A program made the translations under genes and the position numbers. From Tyto alba (Eukaryota > Chordata > Aves > Strigiformes > Tytonidae): 64,000 nucleotides of DNA. Below the pieces are notes generated by a model. It made no database searches, was not told where the DNA came from, and worked only from the letters and a program-made list of their open reading frames with translations. Of the stretch, positions 14,138-25,554 are shown piece after piece. The DNA is taken from the NCBI RefSeq assembly GCF_018691265.1, contig NW_024881282.1, positions 47,907,853-47,971,852 of the forward strand, written 5' to 3'. Position 1 is the first letter of the stretch. Each line of letters begins with the position of its first letter.

Positions 14138-17100
14138 AATGCAACTGATCTGTTTCTACATGCATCTATGAGCAGATACACCAATACAAAAACACTAGAA
14201 TTCCACAAACAAACGTTCATGATGGTGGCTCTGCACACAATAGGAACCATCGCTTGCATCTACTCTTCTCAAAAATCACCCCCTTCAGCTGAGAGAACTA
14301 TAATTAGGGGCTAGAGTTTTGTTACTGTGTCACTTCAATGAATTGATCTGCAATGAGGCTTACAAAATGGAACGTGACTTTAAAGTGAAAAAGGCCTTAA
14401 GCAACCGATCTTCAGAGGACTCTGTAGCCAGCAAAACACTGTTTCACAGGACTGAAGCGTTGTGACATCTACAAATAAATTTCTTTAAAACTAAGTGTGT
14501 GTTGAAGTGAACAGGAAGTATTGTTATATGTAAGAAAACTGTTTCAATCTAGTTTGAAAGTCTCCTTTTAAGGAGCAGGGAAGACAAACAGCTTTTCTAC
14601 AGTGATATTAAGTCACCGAATTTTAATTGTGTTTGAATTATAACAGTGGAAATTTAAAAGCAGAATTATTGTTCAAAAGGGAAGAAATTATTTTAAGAGA
14701 TGGAAATACACTCTAGTAGCTGGAAAAAAAAAAAAAAGTTGCAAAACCAAATACCAGTATTGTATAATGATATTTATTGAAATGCAGACAGTTATAAAAG
14801 GGTTCCTTCTATTCTAAATAATTTTTCTTGGGCCAGTACATTACAGTGGTTTATTTTGACAGTAAAGCTATGTATATATAGGGCAAACCATAGTCTAATA
14901 AAACCAGCAATAGAAAGAGGCTAATAAATCATCAAGTCCATCACTCTCTGAACTCTCTGCATGCAGAGTGCCTATTCTCCCTGGCACATTTTGAAGTGCC
15001 CTATTTATTCAGGGAAAAGATTATGCAAGAGCCTGACACGTATCAAATACTGTGATAGACAGACACAGACACACACATTACTAAGCCTTGTTGCAAAGCC
15101 TCAATTTGTGGAAGAACCCACTACTTATGTAACCTCTGTCATTTTAGCAGGCATAGAAATTGATCATCGTTATTATTTCAAGTAGTTTCAGGTTTGCTCA
15201 TTCACTCTTCCCACCAAAAAGTCCAATCTTTTCCGTGCTATGGAACTACTTCTTTAAACAGTTGCTGGAATTAACACAGCAAGACTGGAGAAAATACAGC
15301 TCTTTTTTCAAATCTGATTTTAAACTGAAATAGGATTGTGAAGCAGCATAGTCAGAAAGCAAACCACACTTAACTTACTACAGAGCTATCTTCCAGAAGA
15401 AATAATCAAAAAGAAAATAAAAGCTCTCCAAAACATAGCTGATTCTCTTTGAATGTGTTTTATAGATTAGCCATAGACAGAATATCACATGAAGCAGTAA
15501 GACAACCTTACTTTTTCAAGAAATCACAGAATTGCCTTCTGCTTCTAGCAAGCATTACTCTTATTCTAATTTTGGTTACCCGTATGGAAAAGAAACAACC
15601 AAAGGTCTAGAACCAGTCTAACTAGAAACAGGCAGGTGCCAACAAGAGCTTTGTCACTACAATATCAGTAAAACCAAACTTAGAACCCTCTTTCAAATTA
15701 TTATCATCTACATAGGCTGGATTGCTAATAATGGAAAAGATACAAGAGAGACATAATCTTAAAAACAGAAGACTTAGCTGCATATGACCAATGTCTAGTA
15801 ACACTGTAAAAACACGTACCCCCAGTTGTGAATTCATGCCGTCCGATACTGGGACAATATTTTTACAAGCGCTTGAAATATAAACCCACATAGCATATCT
15901 TTTCATGGCACAAGCTTCCAAGGATTTCCTTCATAATAAGTTTCATGGTAATTGAGAACCACAGTCATATTTTAGAGTTCAAGATTGGAATCACACACTG
16001 TATTATTCTCTAAGGACAACACTGGATGAGAAACCCAAACCCAGTTCTCCAACTGATTAAACTAGTGCCCAAATTTGTGAATGACTTATGATGTGAGGGA
16101 TATTTCACAAGAATTAATATTAGTTCCCTAATTATTTGGGCCCTTTCAAAACTTATTCTTATAGCTCAGAGGTTCAAGACCGATGAATACTCTGGAAGCT
16201 TAAGCGGCTATTAATTTTATTGGCCACAAGAACTAAAAAACCAATCTGCTGTCCAACAGTTTTACAGGTGCTCAGGCACAACAGTTCCAATTAATGCAAA
16301 CTATAACTGTATTTATACAACTTGATTCAAAGGCGCTGTAAGTCAGCAATTCTCAATGGCATTAGCAAAAAATAGCTCTTACTGGAATCACCGGAATTTC
16401 ACTGCTTCCTTCTGGGATATCTCTTTCTCCAGTAGTCTGGAAAGCATCTAGTACAAAGCTTCTTTGGTTAAGAGTTATTATTTGATATTTATTCTGTGGT
16501 ACTGCCATGAAACTCTAGCCAAGACCATGATTTCCTGTGTTACATGATAACATAACAAAGAGCAAACTCCCTTTCCTGAGAACTGTAGCAGTATTCAGAA
16601 AGTCATGGAGAAATCCAGTCAATGCATGGGTATCTTATCCATGCTCCTATGCTTCACTACAGACTACTTAAGACATTCTTTTGCAGATAGATCCAGATTT
16701 GCAGAGACCTACAAGTCTCTAATCACACTACAATTTTTCCAAGTTTCTTTGCAGATCCTGCCATGTTACAGCTCAAGTGTCCAGGGCATTTCAGTTTTCC
16801 TCTGTCAAAGGTTGCAAGGCCTTCCACGTATTGATAATTTCTAGCCCTCTCAGGATCCAAAAAACCTAAAACGTATCTCTAAGGTAGCCTCAGTTCTGAA
16901 GAAAGTGCTCAGAAGACAACTAAGTCCCCACACTTCTCAGACTCTGAGCAGGTTGTATACCTCTGACACCTATGTCCAAAGGTGGCTGGGGGAAATAAGG
17001 AAAGCATATGCCTGTGTCTTGCCGAGCCCAACTTCCAGCTTGGATCTAGCAGTCAAAGGTACAATTTCTCATTCTGCCTGACTTAAAACATATGCACTGG

Positions 17101-18783
17101 AAATGCTACAGAATTTATGATTCTGCATAGAAATGAGGGTTTTGCTTGTTGCGTCTCCCACAGAGCAGGAAGCAATATAAAAATAGAACAACTGAGTAAA
17201 TCGTACAGATTGATTTTGGCAAGTACAGACTTAACCCCACCAAGGCTTTTTAGGAGAACTATATGACAGGAGAAAATAGCTATCACATTAACCAAAGCAG
17301 ACAGATCGACCCAGGGAGAAAGGTCAGGCAAGGGGAGAAAGTTAAACTGCCGATAAAATTTAAATCCAAAAAAGGGTTAGTACATAAGCAAACAAAACGT
17401 AACTTAAAACAACTCTCTACAATTCTTACCTTTTTTTTTTCTTTTTCTTTTCTTCTCCCTTTAGTAGCCCAAAGTTGGAGTACTTAAGTATAGTCCTGTG
17501 TCTCAGGTAACAGCCCTTCATCTGTACTGCAGCCTGACTGTCCTCAACACAAGCCAGTACACCTCTCAAAACATGAATGCAGGATATTCAGATGTCCTGA
17601 TGTCCTTTCACCAGTCACTACTCACATGACTGACATCAGTGCTAGGCTATTATGTGACTCTTTCACAATCATAATTTGCTGTTGTCAGACTGGATCCAAC
17701 AAATAAATTAAAATATTACTACTGCTAAAGGAGAGAGAGAATAAAGAACATAGGAGAACACCCAATTTAACCACTTCTGATCAAATTCCTTTTTATGGAA
17801 GGAAAGAACTAAAATCATACATTTTTTAAGATCTCAATACCAAAAAAAATTAATCTTAGGTGTGTCAGTACCTGATTACGGCCAGATGATATCTCCTTAC
17901 CAATCAGTGCTCCAAGACAGGGAAATAAAAGACACGCTGATCTTCACAGTTGCTATGGGTGCTGCTTCTGTGCCAAAATCCACTGCCGACACTGCCTACA
18001 TGAAAACTGCTTCATCCTAAGCTTTTTCCATCAATGGCCCACTTTATAAAAGCCTTATGACCTCATAGCTTTAAAAAAAAAAAAAAATATGGCCATAGTC
18101 CTCAAAATAAACATGACTTGAACAGATAAGTTACTCTGAAATACTGCATTTACTCAAATCTAAGACAAGCCCAAATTTAAAATGCAAGCCCATAAGCTCT
18201 CATGGACTCTTTCAAAAAATACTTCTTACAACCAGAGGCTAACAACAGAGCTCTCTTATTTTGTAATATGGGAGGCATCAAAAAAGGAGGAAAATGTTCA
18301 ATTTTCAAAGATCTTTTTCTGTAGACATAATTTTAACAAAACAAGCCACTAAATATGTTTTCTTTTAACCACAGTGCATTACTAGGAAGAGCTCTTTTCC
18401 TCTTTCCATACCTCTGAACAGTAACTCATTTCCTTTCCTTATAGCATTGCTATGCACATGCAATAAGAATAAATATTGAGTTTTACTGGATTCTGTCTGT
18501 TTCAGATGCAGATCCATTTTGAATTAAGAGAGAATAAATAGTTTCCTTAATTATAACACCATCTGACTCGGATGCAACAGCTCAGAAATGGTACTGTGAA
18601 AATCTCAGATAATAAAAATGTTTCATTGGGCAGAATAACTACCTCAAATTTCCCTACATTTGCTACCAGGCAAGAGCAGGTGTATGAGCACTTGGCTGTG
18701 GCAGACAGCACCTAAAGTAACAGCAAAAACTGATTTAGAGGTCAACATCAAAAATAATGCTCAGTTTTTAAATACTCAGAAAT
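14138..18783. other. AT-rich non-coding block
   Basis: Nothing codes convincingly. It contains short A-runs (14724-14737, 18073-18087) and a T-rich stretch (17429-17455). The piece at 14915-14970 weakly recalls a reversed CR1 3' end but was not accepted. Confidence 0.6.
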
Positions 18784-18816
18784 AAAAAAAAAAACAAAAC
18801 AAAACAAAACAAAAAC
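18784..18816. repeat. (AAAAC)n microsatellite
   Basis: An A11 run followed by about four AAAAC pentamer units. Confidence 0.9.
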
Positions 18817-18915
18817 CTGGTTTGGCTAAATAAGGTAAATAAGGCATACAAGCTAACTAATTAACAGTCCACAATGTGGATTCATGACCCGTGTATAAAA
18901 AGGTTGCAGCTAGCA

Positions 18916-18943
18916 TTTTTTTGTTTGTTTTTGGTTTTTTTTT
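18916..18943. repeat. T/G low-complexity tract
   Basis: TTTG-type T-rich tract of about 28 bases, lying 100 bases from the (AAAAC)n tract and of complementary composition. Confidence 0.8.
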
Positions 18944-19230
18944 AACCCTTCAAATTGCAGCAGTGAGTTACAACATGAGACAAAAATGGGTTATAAGACG
19001 AAGACGAAAGTCATGTTCTCCACCATGACGCACAGCAGAGCTCTCTGCACTGACGGCAGTGCAGCCAGAACACACTCCTGAGGGAATTACGGAGAGGACT
19101 GTTGGGACACCTGCAGCTCTCCTGAAAGCTCTCCACCCAACATATCCGTAATTTGCCGATAGGAGGAATTGTACATTATGGTATAGGTACACATGACAGA
19201 CACTGTCATTAACAAAGATGCCATAAATTT

Positions 19231-19510
19231 TTAAGCTGTCACATTCATACCGACACCTGGCAAGACATGGCTCAAAATCGCTCCAGGACAGCGGGAGCCG
19301 AGCCAGGGGTGACCCCCAGGCAGCCTGGGCCCCCCCGTACCCGAGTGGGGCTGGCAGCGACAGCCCCACTGATCCCCAGGGACCGTTGGGGGTGAGGAGG
19401 GAAGGCAGCAGCACCAGAGCCTTCCTGGGCAGCCATTGTCCGAGGTGGCCCTGTCTAGGCCCTGGGTCCCAGTCTGCTTCACCTTGGGCCCCGCTTGCCA
19501 AACCCTAGTC
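19231..19510. other. GC- and CpG-richer island
   Basis: About 280 bases are clearly richer in G+C and in CpG dinucleotides than the surrounding AT-rich DNA; I count roughly ten CpGs, for example in CGAGCC, CCCGTACCCGAG, GACCGTTG and GTCCGAGG. The minus strand is open from 19501 down to 18968 (177 codons), the longest open frame outside the CR1 copy. Its protein is low in recognisable motifs, and the GC-rich half alone would favour chance openness. It could be a small CpG island or promoter of an unannotated minus-strand transcript, a worn exon, or a GC-rich fragment of an unrecognised repeat. No TATA box or splice pattern settles this. Confidence 0.35.
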
Positions 19511-20986
19511 TGTGGCTACTGCTTTAGGAGACACAGTTTTTGAGGAACAACTGGGTGCTGAAGGTTCATGGTGGGGAGGAGAGGCCTCACTGCTGCATGT
19601 CGCTACCCAGCATGGGAAGAACAAGAAACGGGATAATGCTCTTCACCCACAAAATGACTTCTTTCCCCTCCATGCCACCACCAGCTGCCTGAAGGATTTC
19701 TGCAGCAAAATAAAAAGGGTTGATGCTGAACCACACCTGACAACAGGAGAAGAGAATGAGAGGTGATGTTTTCCCCTGAAAGCCTTTCTGCAAGGCACAG
19801 GGGCAATGGTATTGTGAGGCTCATCTCTTCACCGCTCCATTTCCTTCAGCAGCCCACAGAGCGCCTCTTGGCCAACACATCCGCTCCCCTTTCATCTCTC
19901 CCCTTTGTGTGTGCTGTTTATTTACCTCCTGCTTGTTCGTTGGTTTGATTGCCTGACACAATGATAAAACCCAGATTTAGGTTTCCAGCTTGGACCGCAA
20001 TTTTTCTCCCCTTGTGAGCATCCTGCAAAGGGCTCTCCTGCTGGAACTGGATTTTCCTCCTCTCCCCAGCTGCGAGGAGGCAGGCACTCACTCCACTGCC
20101 CTGTAGTCCCAAGGACCAGCAACAGGAATTAATTTCATTCGCTCTGTCAAATCCTAATTTCTATCCCATTAGTGAGATCACAGAAAAGTCGCACCTTACT
20201 GTGGCAGCTTGCCAACTGTAACAGTAATGAAAATCTCTGCTTTTTGAAATGGTGTAGAGCAACACTAAATTAATACCTGAATTGACTAAAATTCAAAAGG
20301 AACTTTTTTTTTTAAAAAAAAAAAGGAACCTATCCTAGTGATATTCAACATCTCAATCATTTAAATTGGAAGCAAAATGAAGGGAATGTGAAATAAGGGA
20401 AAAATAGATTCATTCCTAATAAAAATATCTCCCCAGATGGAAGTGTTTCAGATCATTTACATTCATATGCTGACTAATTACATCCAAACTAGAACAAATC
20501 TAACCTTTAGGTGGGTTTTGTTTGCTTGTTTTGTTCTTTTGGGTTTTTGTTGTTTTTTTGTGGGGCTTTTTAAAACCATAAACTATCCCTACTTTTCAGT
20601 TTGTTTACTTACTTTTCTAGTGGTTAAGCATTCAACCCAACATAGGCTACAAAGCTAACTGAGGTATACCCAGTGCCGGTTGAGCTTTATCATTTCCTTA
20701 CCATGAGGAACTACAGAACAATATAACCTTTATAGTAGTATTCAGGGTTATTTAGTGGGCCTTGCAAACACAACAAAAAAAAAGTAGCTAAGAACAGTTG
20801 TTTACTTTAATGATATTGGAACCTGTGACCATACTGTGTTCAAAAGCAAAACTGCAGACAGAGGTTTTAGTCAACTTATAACATGTGGACCAAATGTTTG
20901 CTACATAAACATTTGTAATTCCATATAAATCAAGTTAATGACATGCTGACAGGAATATCTGTTAATTTCACATATATGTTTGTTAC
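19511..20986. other. Non-coding block, GC-richer at left, AT-rich at right
   Basis: From 19511 to about 20130 the sequence is near-balanced in GC with several overlapping short open frames on both strands and pyrimidine-rich stretches. No domain is recognisable. After 20130 it is ordinary AT-rich DNA with a T/G-rich stretch at 20515-20575. Confidence 0.5.
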
Positions 20987-21010
20987 TTTTTTTTTTTTTT
21001 TTTTTTTTTT
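20987..21010. repeat. Homopolymer T24
   Basis: Uninterrupted T24, one of the few long T-runs on the given strand. Confidence 0.95.
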
Positions 21011-24000
21011 CTCCCAAGTGTTTAAAATTGCTGCCTTAAGAAGCTTGACATTTAGTTCCAGGAAATAAACACGGTGTAATGGGAAAAATGAATTTTATGT
21101 AAAAATATACTAGACCCTCAGCCCTAAAAGACTGAAAATAGGCATGCTTTTCTAATAAGAATTAAAGGGCACAAAAAAATATTTTGGTTTCTGCCAATAT
21201 ATTTCATCTCAGTAGCTGCAACTGTTATTAAAACAAAAATGTGCAATAACAGGTGTTCTTGTAGATGACACACATTTCACCTGCAGACCGTTGTGTGCCT
21301 CACAGCGCTTAAAACAGATGCATTGGATGGGTGAACACATGCTTTGTGACCTTTCCTAACTCACTTGCTCTTACTTGTGTAGAGACACTGAAGAGCCAGG
21401 GCAGATCATTTGCCAATCAAATCCAGACCCTCCATAAACTTCTCTACAACAAGAAGGAAAGCAGCTTATGAAAGGCAATTCTATTATACAATACGGAAAA
21501 GCAAGGTATGTTATAATTTTTCTTCATTAATTTATGCAGTTAGTAATTGAGACTCTCAAGCAACGAGTTAAATGAGGAATCATCAGAACTATCCCATAAA
21601 TACTCGTTGATATCCCTCAAAGGCAAAAATTGCAGTAGAATTGGCAGCTGTCAGTGTTAAGTGTGAATTCAGGCCCATAGAACAGCCAGGAGTTCTTTAA
21701 AATTCAAATATTTACAAAAGAACTTTTCAGAATGAACTTCTCTTGAACATAGTGATCTTTATCTTATGCTAATGACATATAAACACTTGTAAGTATTCCC
21801 AGAGCACAGTGCTTGGAAATTTAACTTCAATAATCTTTTCAATGGATAAATAATCTTTTACTGTCCCTTAATTCTATTCTTATAGGTTAAAATAAAACAC
21901 GAATATAATCCATCTAACATTTTTTAGTTGAGAATACAATGTTGCTTTTAAAGCACATAGCATTTGTATTAACCTATCATCACGTAACTTTGAAGAGAAA
22001 AATATAAGAGGGTATCAAGTTAAGCCTTCAGTATTTTCTACTTCTTCAACGGTAGAAATAGTGACTAGAACTCAGATTTATATACTAAGAGGGCTTTGAT
22101 GAAACTGCAGTCCTAGGCTGAAATGGGAGAGGGTGTATGTGTGTTTGGTGGGTGGTGTTTTGTTTTAAATAAAATGAGAAGACCAGGGAGAAGGGAGAAA
22201 ATAAAATTTTAAATCCCTGAAGGTGTGGACTGCATGTACATTTAATAATTTAAAGAGAGTTCTAATTTACTTAAAGATATAGTTCAATACACCACTCTAT
22301 AAAGATGTAATAACCAGTGGGTGCTGAATCCATTTTTTCTTTTTTTTCTTTTTTTTTTTTTTTCCCATTTAGCTTCAAACTTTGATATGATAGATTGCTA
22401 GTCATTTAATTAAAATGTTTTGGATATTTCTGTAATAAGTAATCACTTTTGAAGGATTCCAATGGTGAGCATTTGTGCCATAAATGATAAATCTATGTGC
22501 ATTATGTCTCTTGCAATATTAAACAAAGAAAATATCTTAAAATATATTAAGTCTGTATTCATGTTTTAATTGAAAACACAAACAATAAAAATTACATGGT
22601 TAAATTGTTTGTTACCACAGTCACCTGGGCCAATAGTTCAGCCCATTACTACTTCCAATCCACAAGATGCAGAAGTACACTACATTGTAATTCTCTGTTA
22701 AGATATTACACAGATTTTGAATATTTTGCAATCAAGTGTGCAGCAGGAGTATCTGGCATTTGAAAGACACTGATCATGGAACAGATTTTTCTCATTAAAG
22801 AAAATTTTATGCATAATTGATCTTCTATAGTTTACATGAAACCTAAGAAATTGAATCTTGTGTCCCTGAAACATCTGCATTGCTTTAAAATTTGAAGTTG
22901 GTATGCAGTCCAGTGAGTCATTAAGTCACAAATGAAGTCAAACCTCATTCACTATGTATAACTGCATCCAGATCATATTTGTTCTGCCCATCCACATTTC
23001 TTTCCAATTATCTTTTAATTCTGAAAACAGACATTTTATCAATGGTTGAGGAACTGGCCTTTACCCCACATCAAAGATTACAATTCTTCCTGACAGAGGT
23101 AAAGAACATTTGTAGCATTTTTTGTCACTGATCACAGTCAATAGTTTATTGAAAGCCTCAGGAATTTTTCTGAAATTTTTGCAACCCTCTGTAGCTATCT
23201 GGTAGTGAAAGTAAGAATGATGTCACATCCAGAAAACATAACAGTGCCAAGAGGAAAAACAAGCCTGAATATAATGTTCTACAACTGTAGTCCATGGTTA
23301 CTTCTAAAGAGACTTTGCAAGACATCCTGTGCAGTGGAAAGAGGAAGTATCCAGTCATGTCTCTCACCGAGCTTGGCATCACAATCCCATTCTGGAGTGA
23401 GATGGGCAAAGACAACATCACTCTGAAGGGTCTCATCTCCAGCCCAGGGGAGTAGACAGTCTTCCATAAGAGGGAAATATATCATTAATAACTATTCAGA
23501 TAAAACCAATATGCCTGCAGATAATTCCTCTAACATCAGTTTCACTCACTACAGAGTTGTGGAAGAGAAAAAGGTTAGTCCAAAGGGCATGTGAGTATGG
23601 AAATTTTATAGTTCTGCTGACCAAAACAGCATTAGCTGTTCCTAATCAGTTCCTTGGCATATACTTTAAGTTTCACATCTTGTTTTCATAAAGACAAAAC
23701 TTGTTTGTTTCCTCATTTCAAGTAACCCTTAATACATCTTTCACCTTTCTGACAATAGCATAAAAAGTACTCCTGTGATAATAATATACTTGTTTCTGAA
23801 TAAGCATGCCCAACAAGACTATTAAAGACCTATTAAGTCCTATTCAGGAAGCAGAAATCAATCCAAAGTAAGTGAAACTTCAGGAAAAAACGACAAGAAA
23901 AATAACTATGTTTTAAAAATTCAGATTTACATTACAAGGTAAGGAGATTGGTTACAAATGTGACATGTCAAGAATCTTGACAAGTTATTTCAAATACTTT

Positions 24001-24609
24001 TTCAGTCTAGCAGTCAGATTTAAAATGTCAAATCTGAATGTGATTTTCCACACCAAGCAGCTTTTCCTCCTGTGGCTTATTATTTGATGCATTAGTATAT
24101 GATATAGGTAGGCAGTGAAAGGTGACTTACAGACATTTATTAAATCACAATGGTTTACAAAATTTCTAGATAAGGCAATGAGCTTGTAAGATACAGCCTC
24201 TTGGGAAATAAAAACCATAGCAGACATCCTTTTCTTTGGGCATGTTTAATACTTAGTTGTTTTTCATCAGATAGCATTAGGCAAAGTCTAAATTGCAGCA
24301 AAAGGTTACAAGATAAACACTAGGAGCATACCATGTCAAAGAATTCAGCTGCTTCTCCACCTTCACGTGAAAGAGAGGTATGATGTGGAGTGGCAGACTA
24401 TCCCAAGACCTGATGCTAATACATGGGTCTTTTACTGCATCAGAGACAAAAATTAAAAGTGTAAGCAATTGCAGTTAGATCCCTTTAATGAATATAAACT
24501 AATTGTTGAGAGATGAAAGCCACATTCTACTGAGTAATACATATAATTTGAGACTAATAGCCTGTCCTATGCCCCTGTTTCACATCGGACAGTACTAATG
24601 AAGATGCAT
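21011..24609. other. AT-rich non-coding block
   Basis: No gene is supported. A T-rich tract with C breaks lies at 22333-22363. 21240-21480 and 22360-22640 are complex, non-repetitive sequence that would be worth a conservation check, but nothing in them identifies a function. Confidence 0.6.
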
Positions 24610-24832
24610 ATAATTCCAGGCTGGGAAAGACCAGCTGAGGTCCCCTGGTCTGGTTTACTGTATAATGGCCCATATAACATAGGCTACCACAGTTGATTTG
24701 GGACTGAAACCAAGAAATTGTGACAGACTAGAACAGATCTTTGAAAAAAATGTATCCAACCTTGATCCAACCAAGATACATGGACACAGATGTTCATTTC
24801 AGTTCCATGGTTTACTTCATTGACACAGGCAA
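24610..24832 (-). mobile_element. Ancient CR1 LINE 3' end, minus strand
   Basis: Read on the given strand this is the reverse complement of an old CR1 3' end. CTGGGAAAGACCAGCTGAGG at 24621-24640 corresponds to the 3'-terminal UTR. CATAACATAGGCTACCACAG at 24674-24693 follows the UTR wording of the old subfamilies. GACTAGAACAGATCTTTG at 24726-24743 and TATCCAACCTTGATCCAA at 24753-24770 match the last coding stretch. The GTTCCATGGTTTA block at 24803-24815 matches the coding region that reads (on the minus strand) as the ..NHWN.LP region. This pattern is shared by old CR1 in turtles, crocodilians and birds. Only the 3' end is present, and the octamer tail is no longer visible. Confidence 0.7.
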
Positions 24833-25519
24833 AATTTAAATAAAATGCAGAAGTCCTAAGAATTCAGTCCTCAGGCAGTGAAAAGAAACCTAAGAAACTG
24901 CTTGGGAAACTATTTTCCTGAAACAAATGCATTTTTCATGAAGCAAAATGAGAAGATGGTATTTGCTGTGAGAAACCTTGATCTGTCTTGCACTTATGCT
25001 TAGAATACCCAAAGAAGCAGATGCATTCAACCAACAGCATCATCAACTTTGAACACTGGAGTAAAAATTTTATAGGACATTTCTAAAGGAATTCAGTGGT
25101 TCCTCTCTCTTGGAAGAGCTCAGCTCTGCAACATAAGCAGTCATTCTTGTTTCGTATCACTACATTTGACTTCCTCTTTTTCAGGTCTTAGGTATTGTAG
25201 GAAGAAATAATCATCATGAACAATGCCTACCCACACTCAAATTATTAATTGCAATCATGTATTAAACTTCCAATATTGCTTCAAATTAATGCAAAATATA
25301 TTCACTTTATCTATGTCTGAAAAATAGCTCATGAATAATTCATTCAATGATAACTTCTCCAAAATCAACCAGAGAATAATTTAAATACATTTTACTAGTT
25401 TTGGACTAGCTCTGTTCATCATTGCTTCACAGAATTACATGTTAAAAATTCCAAAATTGCTCCAAATTCTATTATTAGCAACTGAAATTACTCTTGCACC
25501 AGAATTTTCTACACAAGAA

Positions 25520-25520
<1 letters not shown>
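24833..25520. other. AT-rich non-coding block
   Basis: Nothing is recognised. The left edge may contain further worn parts of the old CR1 at 24610-24832. Confidence 0.55.

Positions 25521-25551
<31 letters not shown>
25521..25551. repeat. Homopolymer A31
   Basis: Uninterrupted A31, followed 40 bases later by a short TATA/AATA stretch (25590-25610). Confidence 0.95.

Positions 25552-25554
<3 letters not shown>

Noticed and set aside
14915..14970. Possible reversed CR1 3' end (AAATCATCAAGTCCATCACT)
   Set aside because: Only about 20 bases resemble the CR1 end, and the sequence on either side does not continue the match. It is too weak to list as an element.
22610..22640. Possible 3' splice site (TTGTTTGTTACCACAG followed by an open stretch)
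   Set aside because: The pyrimidine tract is poor and the sequence after it closes within a short distance in all frames. No exon partner was found.
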